A DNA stretch of 64,000 nucleotides, from NCBI GenBank assembly GCA_902493545.1, contig CABUQI010000001.1, positions 1 through 64,000 of the forward strand, in the 5' to 3' direction. This stretch comes from an uncultured Collinsella sp. (GTDB lineage Bacteria > Actinomycetota > Coriobacteriia > Coriobacteriales > Coriobacteriaceae). Of this stretch, positions 32,920 to 43,519 are shown in pieces. The notes beneath the pieces are model-generated. The model had not been told where the DNA came from, ran no database searches, and worked only from the letters and a program-made list of their open reading frames with translations. Each line of letters begins with the position of its first letter. Position 1 is the stretch's first letter. Position numbers and translations under genes: made by a program.

Positions 32920-32974
32920 ATAATGTCATCTGCAATTCGCTAGCACGTGGCTCGGACTGCTGCTAGCGCAACCT

Positions 32975-34432
32975 TTACGCAGCGAGGCGCTTGAGGACGT
33001 CGATGAGCAGCTCGTAGAAGCGCTCGGCAGAAGCGAGCTCCATGCTCTCGTCCGGGGTGTGGACATCGGAGAGCGTCGGGCCCACGGCGATGGCGTCCAG
33101 GCCGTGCAGGGCTTCGGCAAACAGGCCGCACTCAAGGCCGGCGTGAATGGACTCGATGCGCAGCTCAGAGCCAAAGAGCTCGCGATAGCTCTCGACAAAG
33201 ATGTCGCGGACCGGCGAATGCTCGGCATAGCTCCAACCGGGATACTCGAACTCAAACTTGGCGTCGAAGCCCAAGACATCGGCCAGCGTCTGCAGGCGGT
33301 CCTTGAACTCGTTCTGCAGCGAGGTGATCGAGGAGCGCGGGGACAGCATAATCTTGACCTGGTCGTCAGAGGTGGCAACCACGCCGATGTTGGAGGAAAC
33401 CTCGACGGAGCCGTCGGTGGCGACGTTGCGGCGAATCACGCCGTTAGGGGCAAGACGCAGGGCGCGGATGAGGGCAAGCGCGGACTTCTGGTCCATGGCC
33501 TCGACCTCGGCGTCGTCGGCAATCTCGACGGTGCAGGTAAAGCCGGGGTCGAAGACCTCGAGCTCGGCGGTGACGTCGGCGATGATGCCCCTTGCGATCT
33601 CGGCCGCTGCCTCGGCGGCAGCGTGGTCGGCGTAAACCAGCTCGGCCTTGCACTCACGGTTGATGGCGTTGTCCTTAGTGCCGCCGTTAAAGCTGACGAT
33701 GGCGGGCTCGCCGGCGACCATCAGGCGGTCGATGATGCGGGCCATGATGAGGTTGCCGTTGCCGCGCTCCAGGTGGATGTCGGCGCCGGAGTGACCACCC
33801 AGCAGGCCGGAGATCTCGAGCGTAAGGGTGCTGCCGGTCTTGTGCTCGCGCACGATCGGGCAGGTGTAGGTAACGACGACACCGCCGGCGCAGCTGACGG
33901 TGGCCACGCCCTCCTCCTCGGAATCGAGGTTGATCATGGTGCGGGCGCTGATCTGGGACTTGTCGAGCGTCTCGGCGCCAACCAGGCCGGTCTCCTCGTC
34001 GGTGGTGAACACGCACTCGAGAGCCGGATGAGCAATCGAATCGTCGTTGAGCACGGTAAGCATCAGAGCGACAGCAATGCCGTTGTCGGCGCCCAGGGTA
34101 GTGCCGTTAGCGGTGAGGACGCCGTCCTTGACGACCAGGTCGATACCATCGGTCGTAAAGTCGTGCTCAACGGAGCCCAGCTTGTCGCACACCATGTCGA
34201 TGTGGCCCTGCAGCATCACGGTCGGGGCATTCTCGGCGCCGGCAGATGCGGGCTTGCGAATGATGACGTTGTAGACCTCGTCCTGATACACGTCGAGGCC
34301 GCGCTCCTTGGCAAACGCAACCAGGAAATCGCTGATGCCCTTCTCGTTGCCAGACCCACGGGGGATCGCGCTGACCTCCTCAAAGAAATGGAACAGCTGA
34401 GCGGGCTCGTAGCCAGTAATCTTGTAGTCCAT
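32975..34432 (-). CDS. pepD: Beta-Ala-His / Xaa-His dipeptidase (aminoacyl-histidine dipeptidase, M20C)
   Basis: Zinc dipeptidase that splits Xaa-His dipeptides such as carnosine. The 485 residues match PepD. Metal and catalytic motifs are LQGHIDMVCDK, GTTLGADNGIAVALM, TTDEETGLVGAE, and INLDSEEEG; the dimerisation domain is in the middle and the last His ligand is in the C-terminal AGLECGLF/HTPDESME region. Start chosen at ATG 34432 behind AAGGAGG. No signal peptide, so it works on imported peptides. It stands alone between terminators. Confidence 0.95.
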   Translation of the reverse strand: MDYKITGYEPAQLFHFFEEVSAIPRGSGNEKGISDFLVAFAKERGLDVYQDEVYNVIIRKPASAGAENAPTVMLQGHIDMVCDKLGSVEHDFTTDGIDLVVKDGVLTANGTTLGADNGIAVALMLTVLNDDSIAHPALECVFTTDEETGLVGAETLDKSQISARTMINLDSEEEGVATVSCAGGVVVTYTCPIVREHKTGSTLTLEISGLLGGHSGADIHLERGNGNLIMARIIDRLMVAGEPAIVSFNGGTKDNAINRECKAELVYADHAAAEAAAEIARGIIADVTAELEVFDPGFTCTVEIADDAEVEAMDQKSALALIRALRLAPNGVIRRNVATDGSVEVSSNIGVVATSDDQVKIMLSPRSSITSLQNEFKDRLQTLADVLGFDAKFEFEYPGWSYAEHSPVRDIFVESYRELFGSELRIESIHAGLECGLFAEALHGLDAIAVGPTLSDVHTPDESMELASAERFYELLIDVLKRLAA

Positions 34433-34646
34433 GGTGCCTCCTTGGCGCAACTGGTTAGACAGTAAGACATGCGACTTGTATATTCCCAGACTTTGCGTGC
34501 ATAAACCAGTCGAAAACGCCGAGCGCCCTCGCATCATCGGCTAACGGTGGACCGTATAGCGTAACGGTCACAACTTCCGCAGCTCTACAAATCGAGGCGC
34601 CCTTTCCGGAGCGCCTCGATTGCGCGTATCAAATTGTCGCCACGCC

Positions 34647-37289
34647 CTACAGCGCGCCGGAACCGGCTTGCATCATGCCGCCGGGGCCCGAGGTCACGCC
34701 GCCGCTCACGGGCGCGGCGTTGCCGGTGTGCGGTACCGCCGGGGCGGTATCGCCACCAAGCGTGCCCGCCGGACGCGGTGCCGGGATCTCGCCCGTGCCG
34801 CGGCTAAAGACAAACTTGCCATCGGCCACGTCGCACAGGACGGTATCGCCCTCGCCCCACTCGCCAGCCAGCAGTTCCTCGGACAGCGGATCCTCGATGA
34901 GCTTTTGGATGGCACGACGCAGCGGACGCGCGCCGTTGGTGAGGTCGGTACCCTCCGCCACAATCTTGTCGTAGGCCGCATCGGTAAGCTTGATGTTCAT
35001 GCCGTTTGCGATCAGGCGCTGGCGCAGATCGTCCACCAGCAGGTGCGCAATCTTGGTCAGGTTCTCGCCCGAGAGCTTCTGGAACACCACGATGTCGTCG
35101 ATACGGTTGAGCAGCTCGGGGCGGAACAGGCGCTTGAGCTCGCCCATCGCGCGGCCGCGGATCTCACTCGAGGTGAGGCCCTGCTCGCCGGTGGTGCCAA
35201 AGCCAACGCTCGCATCCTGCGCGATCTCGCGGGCGCCCACGTTTGACGTCATGATGATCACCGTATTGCGGAAGTCGACCGTCTTGCCCTGGCTATCGGT
35301 CAGACGGCCCTCCTCCAACACCTGCAGCAGGATATTGAAGATGTCGGGGTGCGCCTTCTCGATCTCGTCGAACAGCACGACCGAGTACGGGTGACGGCGA
35401 ACAGCCTTGGTGAGCTGGCCGCCCTCGTCGTGGCCCACATAGCCCGGGGGGCTACCGATGAGCTTGGAGACCTCGAACTCACTGCCAAACTCCGACATAT
35501 CGAAGCTGATGAGCGCGTCCTTGCTGCCAAAGAGATACTCGGCGAGCGTCTTGGCGAGCTCGGTTTTGCCCGTGCCGGTGGGGCCCAGGAAGATAAAGCT
35601 GCCGCCGGGGCGACGCGGGTCCTTGAGCGGCGAGCGGCTGCGGCGCACGGCCTTGGCAACGGCCTCGACGGCCTCGTCCTGACCGATGATGCGCGTCTTG
35701 AGCACGCTTTCGGCCTGCAGCAGGCGGCGGCTCTCGCTCTCGGTGAGCGAGGACACCGGCACGCCCGAGGTCACGGACACGATGTCGGCAATCTGGGAGA
35801 CATCGATGGTGAGCGGGCTGGCGTCGAGCTCGGCCGTCCAGGCAGCCTTGGCCTCGGCGAGCTCAATCTCGGCGGCCTTCTGCTGCTCGGTGATCTCGGC
35901 GGCCTTGTTCATGTCGTCGCTCTCGGTGGCCTCCTGCGCGGCGGCCTTGAGCTCCTCTATGCGATGCTCGGCCTCGCGCACCGGCTCGGGCGCACGATTC
36001 GCGGCGATGCGAGCGCGGGCACCGGCCTCGTCGATGAGGTCGATGGCCTTATCGGGCAGGAAGCGATCCTGGATGTAGCGGTTGGAAAGGTTCGCGGCGG
36101 CCTCGATAGCACCCTGCGTATAGCGCACATGGTGGTGCTCCTCGTAGCGCGGCTTGAGCGCGGTCAGGATCTTGACCGTGTCCTCGACGCTCGGCTCCTC
36201 GACATCGATGGTCTGGAAGCGACGCTCGAAGGCCGGGTCCTTGGTGAGGTACTTGCGGAACTCCTCGGCCGTGGTGGCACCGATGATCTGGAAAGCACCG
36301 CGTGCGAGAACGGGCTTGAGCATGGAGCTCGCGTCGATGGAGCCCTCGGCAGAGCCGGCACCGATGATGGTGTGCATCTCGTCAATAAACAGGATGACGT
36401 CGTCAGCCTCGGTGGCCTCCTGGATCACGTTCTTGAGGCGCTCCTCAAACTCACCGCGATACTTGGCGCCCGCGACAAGACCCGGCAGGTCGAGCGTCCA
36501 GATATTCTGGTTCATGAGGTTCTCGGGCACGTTGCCGGCTGCAATCTGCTGAGCCAGGCCCTCGACGATGGCCGTCTTGCCCACGCCGGGGTCGCCCAGA
36601 ATGAGCGGGTTGTTCTTGGTGCGGCGCGAAAGAATTTCCATCATACGCTGGACTTCCTTTTCGCGACCAATTACAGGGTCGAGCTCGCCATCGCGCGCCT
36701 TTTGCGTGAGGTTGGTGGCGAACTGCTTGAGCGTATCGGTGCCGCTCCCCTTTTGCTGCGACGCGTCCGAGCCGCTAAAGAACGGCAGGCCCGCACCGGG
36801 ACGCCCGGCACCGGCGCCGGCGAGCGGACGCTTCTTGTCCTGGTCCTTGGCGGTAAGTTTCTCGATAGCCTTTTTGATGGAGGCGGACGACACACCCAGG
36901 CGCATGAGGATGTCCATGGCCATGCCGTTACCCTCTTCGACGATGCCAATCAGCAAGTGCTCGGTCGACACGTAGGTCTGGTTGTTCTCACGTGCCACGC
37001 GGAAGGAGCGCTCCATCACGCTGATGACGAGCGGCGTAAAGGCAAGCTTGGCAGCCTCGGTCTCCTCGCTGGGCTCGGGAACCGTGGTCTGGACCTCCTT
37101 GAGGGTGTCCATGATGTCGTCGTAGGAGATATCAAGCGAGCGCAGCGCCTCGGCAGCGATGCCCTCGTCCTCCTTGGCGAGTGCGAGCAGCAGGTGCTCG
37201 GTGCCCACCTTATTTGAGTGCAGATCGAGCGCCTCCTGTTTGGCCATCGACATGACCTTGCGCGCTCGATCGGTAAATCTATCTAACAT
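34647..37289 (-). CDS. clpC: ATP-dependent Clp protease ATP-binding subunit ClpC
   Basis: AAA+ unfoldase that feeds substrates to ClpP. The 880 residues carry the double Clp N-domain ([20 protein letters not shown]), AAA1 with Walker [10 protein letters not shown], a middle UVR-like coiled region ([17 protein letters not shown]), and AAA2 with GPTGTGKTE and the sensor regions. The C-terminal 50 residues are Gly/Pro/Ala-rich, beyond the end of most ClpC proteins. Start ATG at 37289 follows AAGGAA. There are no ctsR, mcsA or mcsB genes, so this is the actinobacterial rather than the Bacillus arrangement. Confidence 0.97.
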   Translation of the reverse strand: MLDRFTDRARKVMSMAKQEALDLHSNKVGTEHLLLALAKEDEGIAAEALRSLDISYDDIMDTLKEVQTTVPEPSEETEAAKLAFTPLVISVMERSFRVARENNQTYVSTEHLLIGIVEEGNGMAMDILMRLGVSSASIKKAIEKLTAKDQDKKRPLAGAGAGRPGAGLPFFSGSDASQQKGSGTDTLKQFATNLTQKARDGELDPVIGREKEVQRMMEILSRRTKNNPLILGDPGVGKTAIVEGLAQQIAAGNVPENLMNQNIWTLDLPGLVAGAKYRGEFEERLKNVIQEATEADDVILFIDEMHTIIGAGSAEGSIDASSMLKPVLARGAFQIIGATTAEEFRKYLTKDPAFERRFQTIDVEEPSVEDTVKILTALKPRYEEHHHVRYTQGAIEAAANLSNRYIQDRFLPDKAIDLIDEAGARARIAANRAPEPVREAEHRIEELKAAAQEATESDDMNKAAEITEQQKAAEIELAEAKAAWTAELDASPLTIDVSQIADIVSVTSGVPVSSLTESESRRLLQAESVLKTRIIGQDEAVEAVAKAVRRSRSPLKDPRRPGGSFIFLGPTGTGKTELAKTLAEYLFGSKDALISFDMSEFGSEFEVSKLIGSPPGYVGHDEGGQLTKAVRRHPYSVVLFDEIEKAHPDIFNILLQVLEEGRLTDSQGKTVDFRNTVIIMTSNVGAREIAQDASVGFGTTGEQGLTSSEIRGRAMGELKRLFRPELLNRIDDIVVFQKLSGENLTKIAHLLVDDLRQRLIANGMNIKLTDAAYDKIVAEGTDLTNGARPLRRAIQKLIEDPLSEELLAGEWGEGDTVLCDVADGKFVFSRGTGEIPAPRPAGTLGGDTAPAVPHTGNAAPVSGGVTSGPGGMMQAGSGAL

Positions 37290-37481
37290 GCTCGTTTCCT
37301 TACATGAGTTCATCGAAATCAAAACGCCCGCCCGTCGGCGGCGCTTTTGTCTCTTTACCCACAGGTTGTCTATGTTAACAGCTGGAGGAATATCTATAAA
37401 CCCGGCTCACATGAATGCAGGTTATGACCGCATCGCGGGACTCACCGCGCGATGCGCGACAGGCGCCCCGCAAGAGAAACC

Positions 37482-38171
37482 CTAGGCGTCTTTCACCACG
37501 TCGGGACTCGTCGCACGCGATGCGCGATAGGCATCGGCCTCCTTGGAGACGCGTTCGAGCAGCTCGGATGTATCGACGCCCTCGACTTGCGCGACCGTTT
37601 CCACCGTCTGCATGGCGACCGCCCTCAGGTACGCGCACGCGCTGTCCCCCGGCTGCTCGAGGTCTATCTCCTCGCCGCCCTCCCGGGCAAAGCCGACCGC
37701 CATCACAAAGCCCATGATGCCCGAGACCAGAAAGCCCACCGCAAAGCTCGAATCTGCCTTGAGCTCTTCTCCGTCGGGGTGGACGATCTCTCTCACGCGG
37801 TCGATGATGATCGTATGGATGCCCTGCACGACCTGCTCGGCGGCACCCGCCCTCATGGTGATGACGATGCGCCGCAGCAGGCAGCGGACGTCGCGCCGGT
37901 CGAACGCCGAAAGGTCGCCCTCGCTCGAAAAATGCCAGAGGGCATCGGTGATGAGCTCGTTATCCTGCAGCAGCTGGGCTATGGCGATGGCGACGAGTTC
38001 ATCGAAATCGTGAAAATAGTAGTAAAACGTTCCGCGATTGCACTGGGCGGCGCGGGTCACCTCGCCAACCGACAGCTCGAAGATGCTGTTGTTCTCGATG
38101 AGCTCCCAAAACGCCTCGATGATACGGGTGCGTGCATCGGGCGCATCGGCGTCCTTACGCGGTCTCGCCAT
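37482..38171 (-). CDS. TetR-family transcriptional regulator
   Basis: A 229-residue regulator with the TetR N-terminal domain (RTRIIEAFWELIENNSIFEL, then VGEVTRAAQCNRGTFYYYF) and a diverse C-terminal ligand domain of AcrR/TetR_C type. Start ATG at 38171 lies inside the end of the giant activase gene (17-bp overlap), with GGTGAGG as ribosome site, so it is co-translated with that gene. A perfect 21-bp palindrome in front of the activase gene (42644-42664) is its probable operator, giving autoregulation. The ligand is unknown. Confidence 0.88.
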   Translation of the reverse strand: MARPRKDADAPDARTRIIEAFWELIENNSIFELSVGEVTRAAQCNRGTFYYYFHDFDELVAIAIAQLLQDNELITDALWHFSSEGDLSAFDRRDVRCLLRRIVITMRAGAAEQVVQGIHTIIIDRVREIVHPDGEELKADSSFAVGFLVSGIMGFVMAVGFAREGGEEIDLEQPGDSACAYLRAVAMQTVETVAQVEGVDTSELLERVSKEADAYRASRATSPDVVKDA

Positions 38172-41100
38172 GCGCCTCACCGCACCCCTGCGCCTTGGCG
38201 TTCATGATGAGCATCTGAAGACGGTTCTCCACGTTGGCGAAGCTCACGTCGGGATCGTAGTCGAGCGGCAGGAACTGCGCCGTGGGATACTGCTCCTTGA
38301 GCGCATGGATGAGCCCGCGCCCCACGACATGGTTGGGCAGACACCCGAACGGCTGCAGGATCACGAAGTTGCGGCAGCCGCGCTTGGCGTGCTCGAGGAT
38401 CTCCGCCGGAATCAGCACGCCCTCGCCCGCATCGAACGTATGGTGCAGGATCTTATCGCTCGCGCGCACGAGCTCGGGCATGCGCGTCGGCGGCTCGTAG
38501 AGCGGGCTCGCCGCGCCCAGGCGGTCGCAACGGTCGTGCGCGAGCTCGAACAGGTTGTCCGCCGTGGCGTACCAGGCCTTTTCGGGCAGCGACAGGTCGA
38601 CGTGGAACTCGCGCGACTGCGCATGCTTGTAGAAATAGGTCTTGCGGATCACGTCGGTCATGCGCGCCTCGATGACCTCGAGCCCGTTGTCCTCGAGGTA
38701 GCGCTCAATCTCGTGGTTGGCGCCGAGATGGAAATTGAGCAGGTACTCGCCCACGATGAGAACGGTCGGATGCGGGTTCGAGCGGTCGTACGGAACGGCG
38801 TCCATGATCGCAAGCGCGCGTTTGAAGCCCGTCGCCTGGCCTCTCAGCCCGGAGCGCTCCATGCCCTCGATAACCTCATCGAGCGCGCGGTCGAACGCAG
38901 CGTCCGCCGCGCCCTTCTCGAGCTCGTAGGGACGGATGCGCCTAAGCATGGCCTCGAGGGCATCGATCATGGGAAGACCGTAGGCGATCTGGATGCTCGG
39001 GCCAAGGCCGAGCTTGAAGCCCGGATGCGCATTGTGGGCATCGACGTCGTCGTTGGTGAGCACCGGGACATAGTCGTATCCCGCGTCGTCGAGCGCGCGG
39101 CGCAGCAGGGGCATGTAGTGCGTCAGGCGGCAGTCGCCGATATACTTGCCAGTCACCACGGCGACGTCGTGCGGGTCGTACTTACCGCTCTCGAGTGCCG
39201 CGAGCGCCTCGCCGATCACGATTTGCGCGGGGAAGCAGATGTCGTTGTGCACATAGCGTTTGCCCAGGCGGATGGCATCCTCGCGCCCGATATCAAGGGC
39301 CTCGGCGCGCACGCCCTGATTGCGCATCGCCGCGGTCATGAGCCTGCAGAACGCATGGGAGGTGTTGGGGACCAGCGCGATCTTGTCGTGCCGGTCGCGC
39401 TTGGTGTACTTGACCTTATACGGGTCGTCGAGCGGATGGACCGCGTGCACCCGGGCGCCCTCGGCACGCTCCTCCGCGCGACGACGGTTGACCGACTCGA
39501 TAAACGAACGCACGCGAATGCCCATGGGACCGGCGACGTCGCTCTCATCGAGCTTGATCATCATCGGAACCTTGGAGCCCATCTCGCCCATCATGCGCGC
39601 GATCTCGTCGGTGAGATACGCATCGTGGCCGCAGCCGAAGCTGCCCATCTGCACGAGCTCGAGCTCGGGCGTCGATGCGACGATGACCGCGCACGACAGC
39701 ATGCGCGCATGGTAGTTGTTCACGATGTCGATGCGGCTGTTGGAAAGATCGACGTTGCAGACCCCCGGCACCGCATCGGGCGTCAGCACGGGGATGCCGC
39801 GCTCAGAGAAGAGCTTGGGCAGCCCGTGGTTGACCAGCGGGTCGTTGTGGTACGGGCGCGAAGCGATCACCACCGCGTAGCCGCCGTCCTCGCGCACGTT
39901 CTCGAGCACCTGCCTGCCGCGCAGCTGCAGCTGGTTCTCAAACGTCTCCTGCGCGCGGTCCGCCTGCTCGGTCGCCTTGGCAACCAGGTCGGCATCGATA
40001 TCGAAGGTCTCCTTGCACCACGCCTTGAGCTGGCGGTTTCGGTCGCCCTCGTCGTACCAGTGGAACAGCGGCGTATCGAACGGAACGCCGAAACGCTCCT
40101 CCGGGTTATCGGAATTGCGCATCACGTAGGGGTATCCCTTTACGACGGCGCACATCCACTCGCTGGTAGAGGCGGTGTTTTCGGTGGGCACCGTCGTGAT
40201 GATGGGCATGAAGATGCGGTCGACGCCGGCGTCGACGAGATTGCGGATGTGCCCGTGGACGAGCTTGGCCGGGAAGCACACGGTGTCGGATGTGACGTGC
40301 GCCAGACCGCGCTCGTACATCGCCTTGGTGCTGCGTCCCGAGACGCGCACCTTAAAGCCGAGCGTGCTGAAGAACGTCGACCAGAACGGCATGGTGTCCC
40401 AGAACTCGAGCACACGGGGAATGCCGATCGTGACATCGCGCCCCCCGCAGACGGGAACCGTGGGGTACGACTCGAACAGCAGCTTCTCGCGGTCGACAAA
40501 GAGATTGGGGGCAGCCGCGGTCCGGTCGCGCCCCGTGCCGGGTGCCTGTGCCTCGCAAGCACCCTGCGGACGCAGCTCCTCCGCCGCGGGAACCTCGCGC
40601 ACGAGCTCATCCCATGAGATGGCGCCGCCGCGCGGGCAGCGATTGCCCGTGACGTAAAGCGAGCCGTCGCCAAATGCCACGACCGCGCGCTGGCAGCGGT
40701 TGTTGCACCGACGGCAGGTAACGCCGCCGAACTCGCGATGCTCGAAGCGCTCCACGGCATCGAGCCCGATAAACGACGTGCCGGCGTCGCCCTTGCGGCA
40801 TTCCTCGCGCGCGAGCAGGGCGATACCGATAGCGCCCATCAGCCCCGGGTGGGGCGCACGCGTGACGGGTTTGCCCAGATACTGCTCGAATGCGCGCAGC
40901 ACCGCGTCGTTTCGGAACGTGCCGCCCTGGACGACGACTTTGTCGCCCAGACGGTTGAGATTTGAAACGCGAATGACCTTGGTGAACACGTTCTCGATAA
41001 TCGAACGGCAGAGACCGGCCATGATGTCGCCCGGACCCTTACCGCGCCGCTGCTCGGAAACGACGCTGCTGTTCATGAACACCGTGCAGCGGCTGCCGAG

Positions 41101-42594
41101 AACGGCGGGGGCTTTGGACGAAAATGCCTCGGTCGCGATATCCTCAACGGCTATTCCGAGGTTTTTGGCAAAACCCTCGAGGAACGAGCCGCAGCCCGCA
41201 GAGCACGCCTCGTTGACGACGATATCGGTCAGCACGCCGTGGTTGAGCCAGATGGCCTTCATATCCTGTCCGCCGATGTCGAGCACGAAGGTCGCATCGG
41301 GAACGCATGCGCACGCGGCGCGGGCGTGCGCGACCGTCTCGACCGTATGGTAGTCGGCGTGGAACGCGCGCGCGAAAAGCTCCTCGCCGTATCCCGTGGT
41401 GCCCACGGCATCGATCGCAAGCGTGACTCCCGCTGTCTCCCAGCGGTTCTTCAAGCTGACAAGACCCTGTTGGGCGACGTCGAGCGGTCTGCCGTTATTA
41501 GACGCGTAGAACGAATCGACAAGCTCACCCGCCTCATCGACCAGGGCGAACTTGGTCGTCGTGCTCCCCGAATCGATACCGAGCGCCACACGCACCGTCT
41601 CTCCGGGCGCATACGCATCCGGACCCTTTGCCGGCGTCTCTTTGCCATGGCGTGCCGTAAAATCCGCCTGCTCGGCAGGTGTGGCAAAAAAGGGCTGGGC
41701 AAGACGTCCCTCCCCGCTTGCGGGCGCGACCGTCTCGAGCTTATCCAGCCGGACAAAAGCGTCGGGAAGGTCGATCGGTTGGGACGATGCGAACATGTCG
41801 GTCAGCGACAGGGCGGCACCGCGCGCGACCATGATCTGCGGATCGCGCGGGACGATAACCTGATCGTCCGATAGATTCAGTTGCTCCCGGAACACGCGGA
41901 CCAGTGTGGGGTTGTAGGCGAGCGCACCGCCCTCGAAGATTACCGGCGGCTCGATGTCGATACCCTGGGCCAGACCGCCGATCGTTTGGCGGGCGACCGC
42001 GTGAAGCGCCGAAAGCGCCAGGTCGGTGGTAGGAATGCCCTCGTTGAGCAGCGGCTGGATATCGGTCTTTGCGTACACGCCGCAGCGGCCCGAGACCTCG
42101 TGGACGGTCGTTCCCCGGCTTGCGAGCTGCTCGAACTCGCCCGATTCGGTGCCGACCCCCATGAGCTTTGCCATCTCGTCGATAAATGCACCGGTACCGC
42201 CTGCGCACGAGCCGTTCATGCGCATGTCGGCAACCTCGATGTCTCCCTTATCGTTGGTGCGGAAGAAGATCATCTTGGCGTCTTGGCCGCCCAGCTCGAT
42301 GGCGCAGCGCGTCTGCGGATAGAACCTGCTGATCGCGAGCGCGTTGGCGACCACCTCCTGAACGTACGAGGCGCCCAGCGCGGTCGCGATATCGCGCGCA
42401 CCCGAGCCGGTCACCGCAACGCGCAGCGACTCATGGGGAAAGCGCTCGGCGAGCTCGCCGAGCATGGCGCGCACGCTCGCTGTCTGACACGCCCCGTGGC
42501 GGCGATATCCCCACCACGCCTCGGTCATATCCTCGTGCATCGCGTAAACTTTGGTCGTCGTCGACCCTACGTCCAGTCCTACTAGCAACGCCAT
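38155..42594 (-). CDS. Giant 2-hydroxyacyl-CoA dehydratase activase-like protein (two BadF/BcrA ATPase domains plus DUF2229-type)
   Basis: A 1479-residue protein. Two ASKHA ATPase domains of the BadF/BadG/HgdC type come first: GLDVGSTTTK (6-15) with NGSCAGGTGAF (C130) and C171, then GIDSGSTTTK (339-348) with NEACSAGCGSFLEGF. In HgdC-type activases such Cys residues hold a 4Fe-4S cluster at the dimer interface. Next is a Cys-rich motif (CRRCNNRCQR and NRCPRGG), then a DUF2229/HgdA-B-like region with VCFPAKLVHGHI and CFPAQIVIGE. It may combine electron injection and its target in one chain. No separate dehydratase subunits are nearby. Regulated by the overlapping TetR gene. Substrate unknown. 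Confidence 0.85.
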   Translation of the reverse strand: MALLVGLDVGSTTTKVYAMHEDMTEAWWGYRRHGACQTASVRAMLGELAERFPHESLRVAVTGSGARDIATALGASYVQEVVANALAISRFYPQTRCAIELGGQDAKMIFFRTNDKGDIEVADMRMNGSCAGGTGAFIDEMAKLMGVGTESGEFEQLASRGTTVHEVSGRCGVYAKTDIQPLLNEGIPTTDLALSALHAVARQTIGGLAQGIDIEPPVIFEGGALAYNPTLVRVFREQLNLSDDQVIVPRDPQIMVARGAALSLTDMFASSQPIDLPDAFVRLDKLETVAPASGEGRLAQPFFATPAEQADFTARHGKETPAKGPDAYAPGETVRVALGIDSGSTTTKFALVDEAGELVDSFYASNNGRPLDVAQQGLVSLKNRWETAGVTLAIDAVGTTGYGEELFARAFHADYHTVETVAHARAACACVPDATFVLDIGGQDMKAIWLNHGVLTDIVVNEACSAGCGSFLEGFAKNLGIAVEDIATEAFSSKAPAVLGSRCTVFMNSSVVSEQRRGKGPGDIMAGLCRSIIENVFTKVIRVSNLNRLGDKVVVQGGTFRNDAVLRAFEQYLGKPVTRAPHPGLMGAIGIALLAREECRKGDAGTSFIGLDAVERFEHREFGGVTCRRCNNRCQRAVVAFGDGSLYVTGNRCPRGGAISWDELVREVPAAEELRPQGACEAQAPGTGRDRTAAAPNLFVDREKLLFESYPTVPVCGGRDVTIGIPRVLEFWDTMPFWSTFFSTLGFKVRVSGRSTKAMYERGLAHVTSDTVCFPAKLVHGHIRNLVDAGVDRIFMPIITTVPTENTASTSEWMCAVVKGYPYVMRNSDNPEERFGVPFDTPLFHWYDEGDRNRQLKAWCKETFDIDADLVAKATEQADRAQETFENQLQLRGRQVLENVREDGGYAVVIASRPYHNDPLVNHGLPKLFSERGIPVLTPDAVPGVCNVDLSNSRIDIVNNYHARMLSCAVIVASTPELELVQMGSFGCGHDAYLTDEIARMMGEMGSKVPMMIKLDESDVAGPMGIRVRSFIESVNRRRAEERAEGARVHAVHPLDDPYKVKYTKRDRHDKIALVPNTSHAFCRLMTAAMRNQGVRAEALDIGREDAIRLGKRYVHNDICFPAQIVIGEALAALESGKYDPHDVAVVTGKYIGDCRLTHYMPLLRRALDDAGYDYVPVLTNDDVDAHNAHPGFKLGLGPSIQIAYGLPMIDALEAMLRRIRPYELEKGAADAAFDRALDEVIEGMERSGLRGQATGFKRALAIMDAVPYDRSNPHPTVLIVGEYLLNFHLGANHEIERYLEDNGLEVIEARMTDVIRKTYFYKHAQSREFHVDLSLPEKAWYATADNLFELAHDRCDRLGAASPLYEPPTRMPELVRASDKILHHTFDAGEGVLIPAEILEHAKRGCRNFVILQPFGCLPNHVVGRGLIHALKEQYPTAQFLPLDYDPDVSFANVENRLQMLIMNAKAQGCGEAHGETA

Positions 42595-42643
42595 AATGCT
42601 CCGTCTCTCGCATTTTTCCTGCTAGAGATATACCACTCTACGT

Positions 42644-42664
42644 AATACAACAGACTGTTGTATT
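42644..42664. promoter_or_regulatory. Perfect 21-bp palindrome, TetR operator candidate
   Basis: AATACAACAG-A-CTGTTGTATT is perfectly symmetrical about the central A and lies 50 bp upstream of the activase start codon, in promoter position on the minus strand. Size and symmetry fit a TetR-family operator; the TetR gene is in the same transcript. Confidence 0.75.
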
Positions 42665-42681
42665 TAAACTCCGTATAAAAA

Positions 42682-42709
42682 GCGGCTGCCGAAACGCTTC
42701 AGCAGCCGC
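42682..42709 (-). terminator. Terminator after the DUF2798 gene
   Basis: GCGGCTGC / GCAGCCGC with a 12-nt loop. Read leftward the hairpin is followed by TTTTTATACGG, as expected for ending the DUF2798 transcript before the activase promoter. Confidence 0.8.
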
Positions 42710-42875
42710 CGAATGCACCAACAGATTGTTCTGCGCGCTAGCACGTCGGGCAACGGAGCAGCACGGGCCCTCCGGTCATGCGCACCGCTCACGCCCGCGA
42801 TGTCGCCGAGAGAGCTATCCACGCTTAGGGCTCCAACCAAGCAAGTCGCCCGCGCTCAGCAGATCCCTAAGCGAG

Positions 42876-43424
42876 CTACTCGCACTCAGGAGCCATAGCC
42901 TGCTCCAAGAGCTCGGCATGCTCCTCCTCGAAAACCGTCCCCACAGGGAAGGCGCGACGGAAGACGAAGTGGGAAATCGGACCGGCTACCAAAAGGTTCC
43001 ACGGCAGCGCCATCACAAAATTATGCGGGATGTTGATCATCCAGATCGCGGGCACGGAATACAGGTTCGCAAGGATGCCGCCGGGCATGTGCGTCAGACC
43101 CTCGCAGGCACCGTACAGCGACATGATGATGACCATGGGAACGACCATGCAGGAGCTGACGGCGAGCGTCATGGCAAGTGGCGAGCTCTTGCCCGGCGTG
43201 ACCAGGAATTTAAAAGCGAAACCCTTGGCAAGGGGGCTGGCAACAAACCAGTCGCAGCACATGGCAAAAATGTAGGCAACGGGGAAGCCGAGCCACGCGG
43301 CGGCAACAACCTCGCCGCTGATGGCCCCATGCTGCAGGGCAACGTTGTAGATGCTCATCCAGAGCACCATGCAAAAGCACATGATAAAGGTGAACAGCAG
43401 GCTCTCTCGTTTGTTGATAGGCAT
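42876..43424 (-). CDS. DUF2798-family membrane protein
   Basis: A 182-residue membrane protein with four hydrophobic helices arranged as two similar halves: NKRESLLFTFIMCFCMVLWM and SIYN in the first, SPLAMTLAVSSCMVVPMVII and MSLYGA in the second. This tandem repeat of a two-helix unit (FxFxMxxxMxxxM-S-Y) is the DUF2798 pattern. Function is unknown. Start ATG at 43424 follows AAGGA; the frame extends 20 codons upstream without support. The leader has a terminator-like hairpin (43473-43519). Confidence 0.8.
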   Translation of the reverse strand: MPINKRESLLFTFIMCFCMVLWMSIYNVALQHGAISGEVVAAAWLGFPVAYIFAMCCDWFVASPLAKGFAFKFLVTPGKSSPLAMTLAVSSCMVVPMVIIMSLYGACEGLTHMPGGILANLYSVPAIWMINIPHNFVMALPWNLLVAGPISHFVFRRAFPVGTVFEEEHAELLEQAMAPECE

Positions 43425-43472
43425 AAAGGACAAAATCCTTTCTGTGTTACGCCGCGGCACCACGCAACAAAA

Positions 43473-43519
43473 ACGGGCGGGCAAGATGGAGCTGTTGGGA
43501 CTTCATCTCGCCCGCCCGT
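43473..43519 (-). terminator. Intrinsic terminator in the leader of the DUF2798 gene
   Basis: A perfect 10-bp stem ACGGGCGGGC / GCCCGCCCGT continues inward (AGATG / CATCT). Read leftward it is followed by TTTTTGTTG. It lies about 50 bp before the DUF2798 start. It either ends the upstream exporter transcript, 220 bp after that gene, or is an attenuator for DUF2798. Confidence 0.75.

Noticed and set aside
38038..40617. 859-codon open frame on the plus strand
   Set aside because: Antisense to the giant activase gene, which has clear ATPase motifs on the minus strand; typical long shadow frame in GC-rich DNA.
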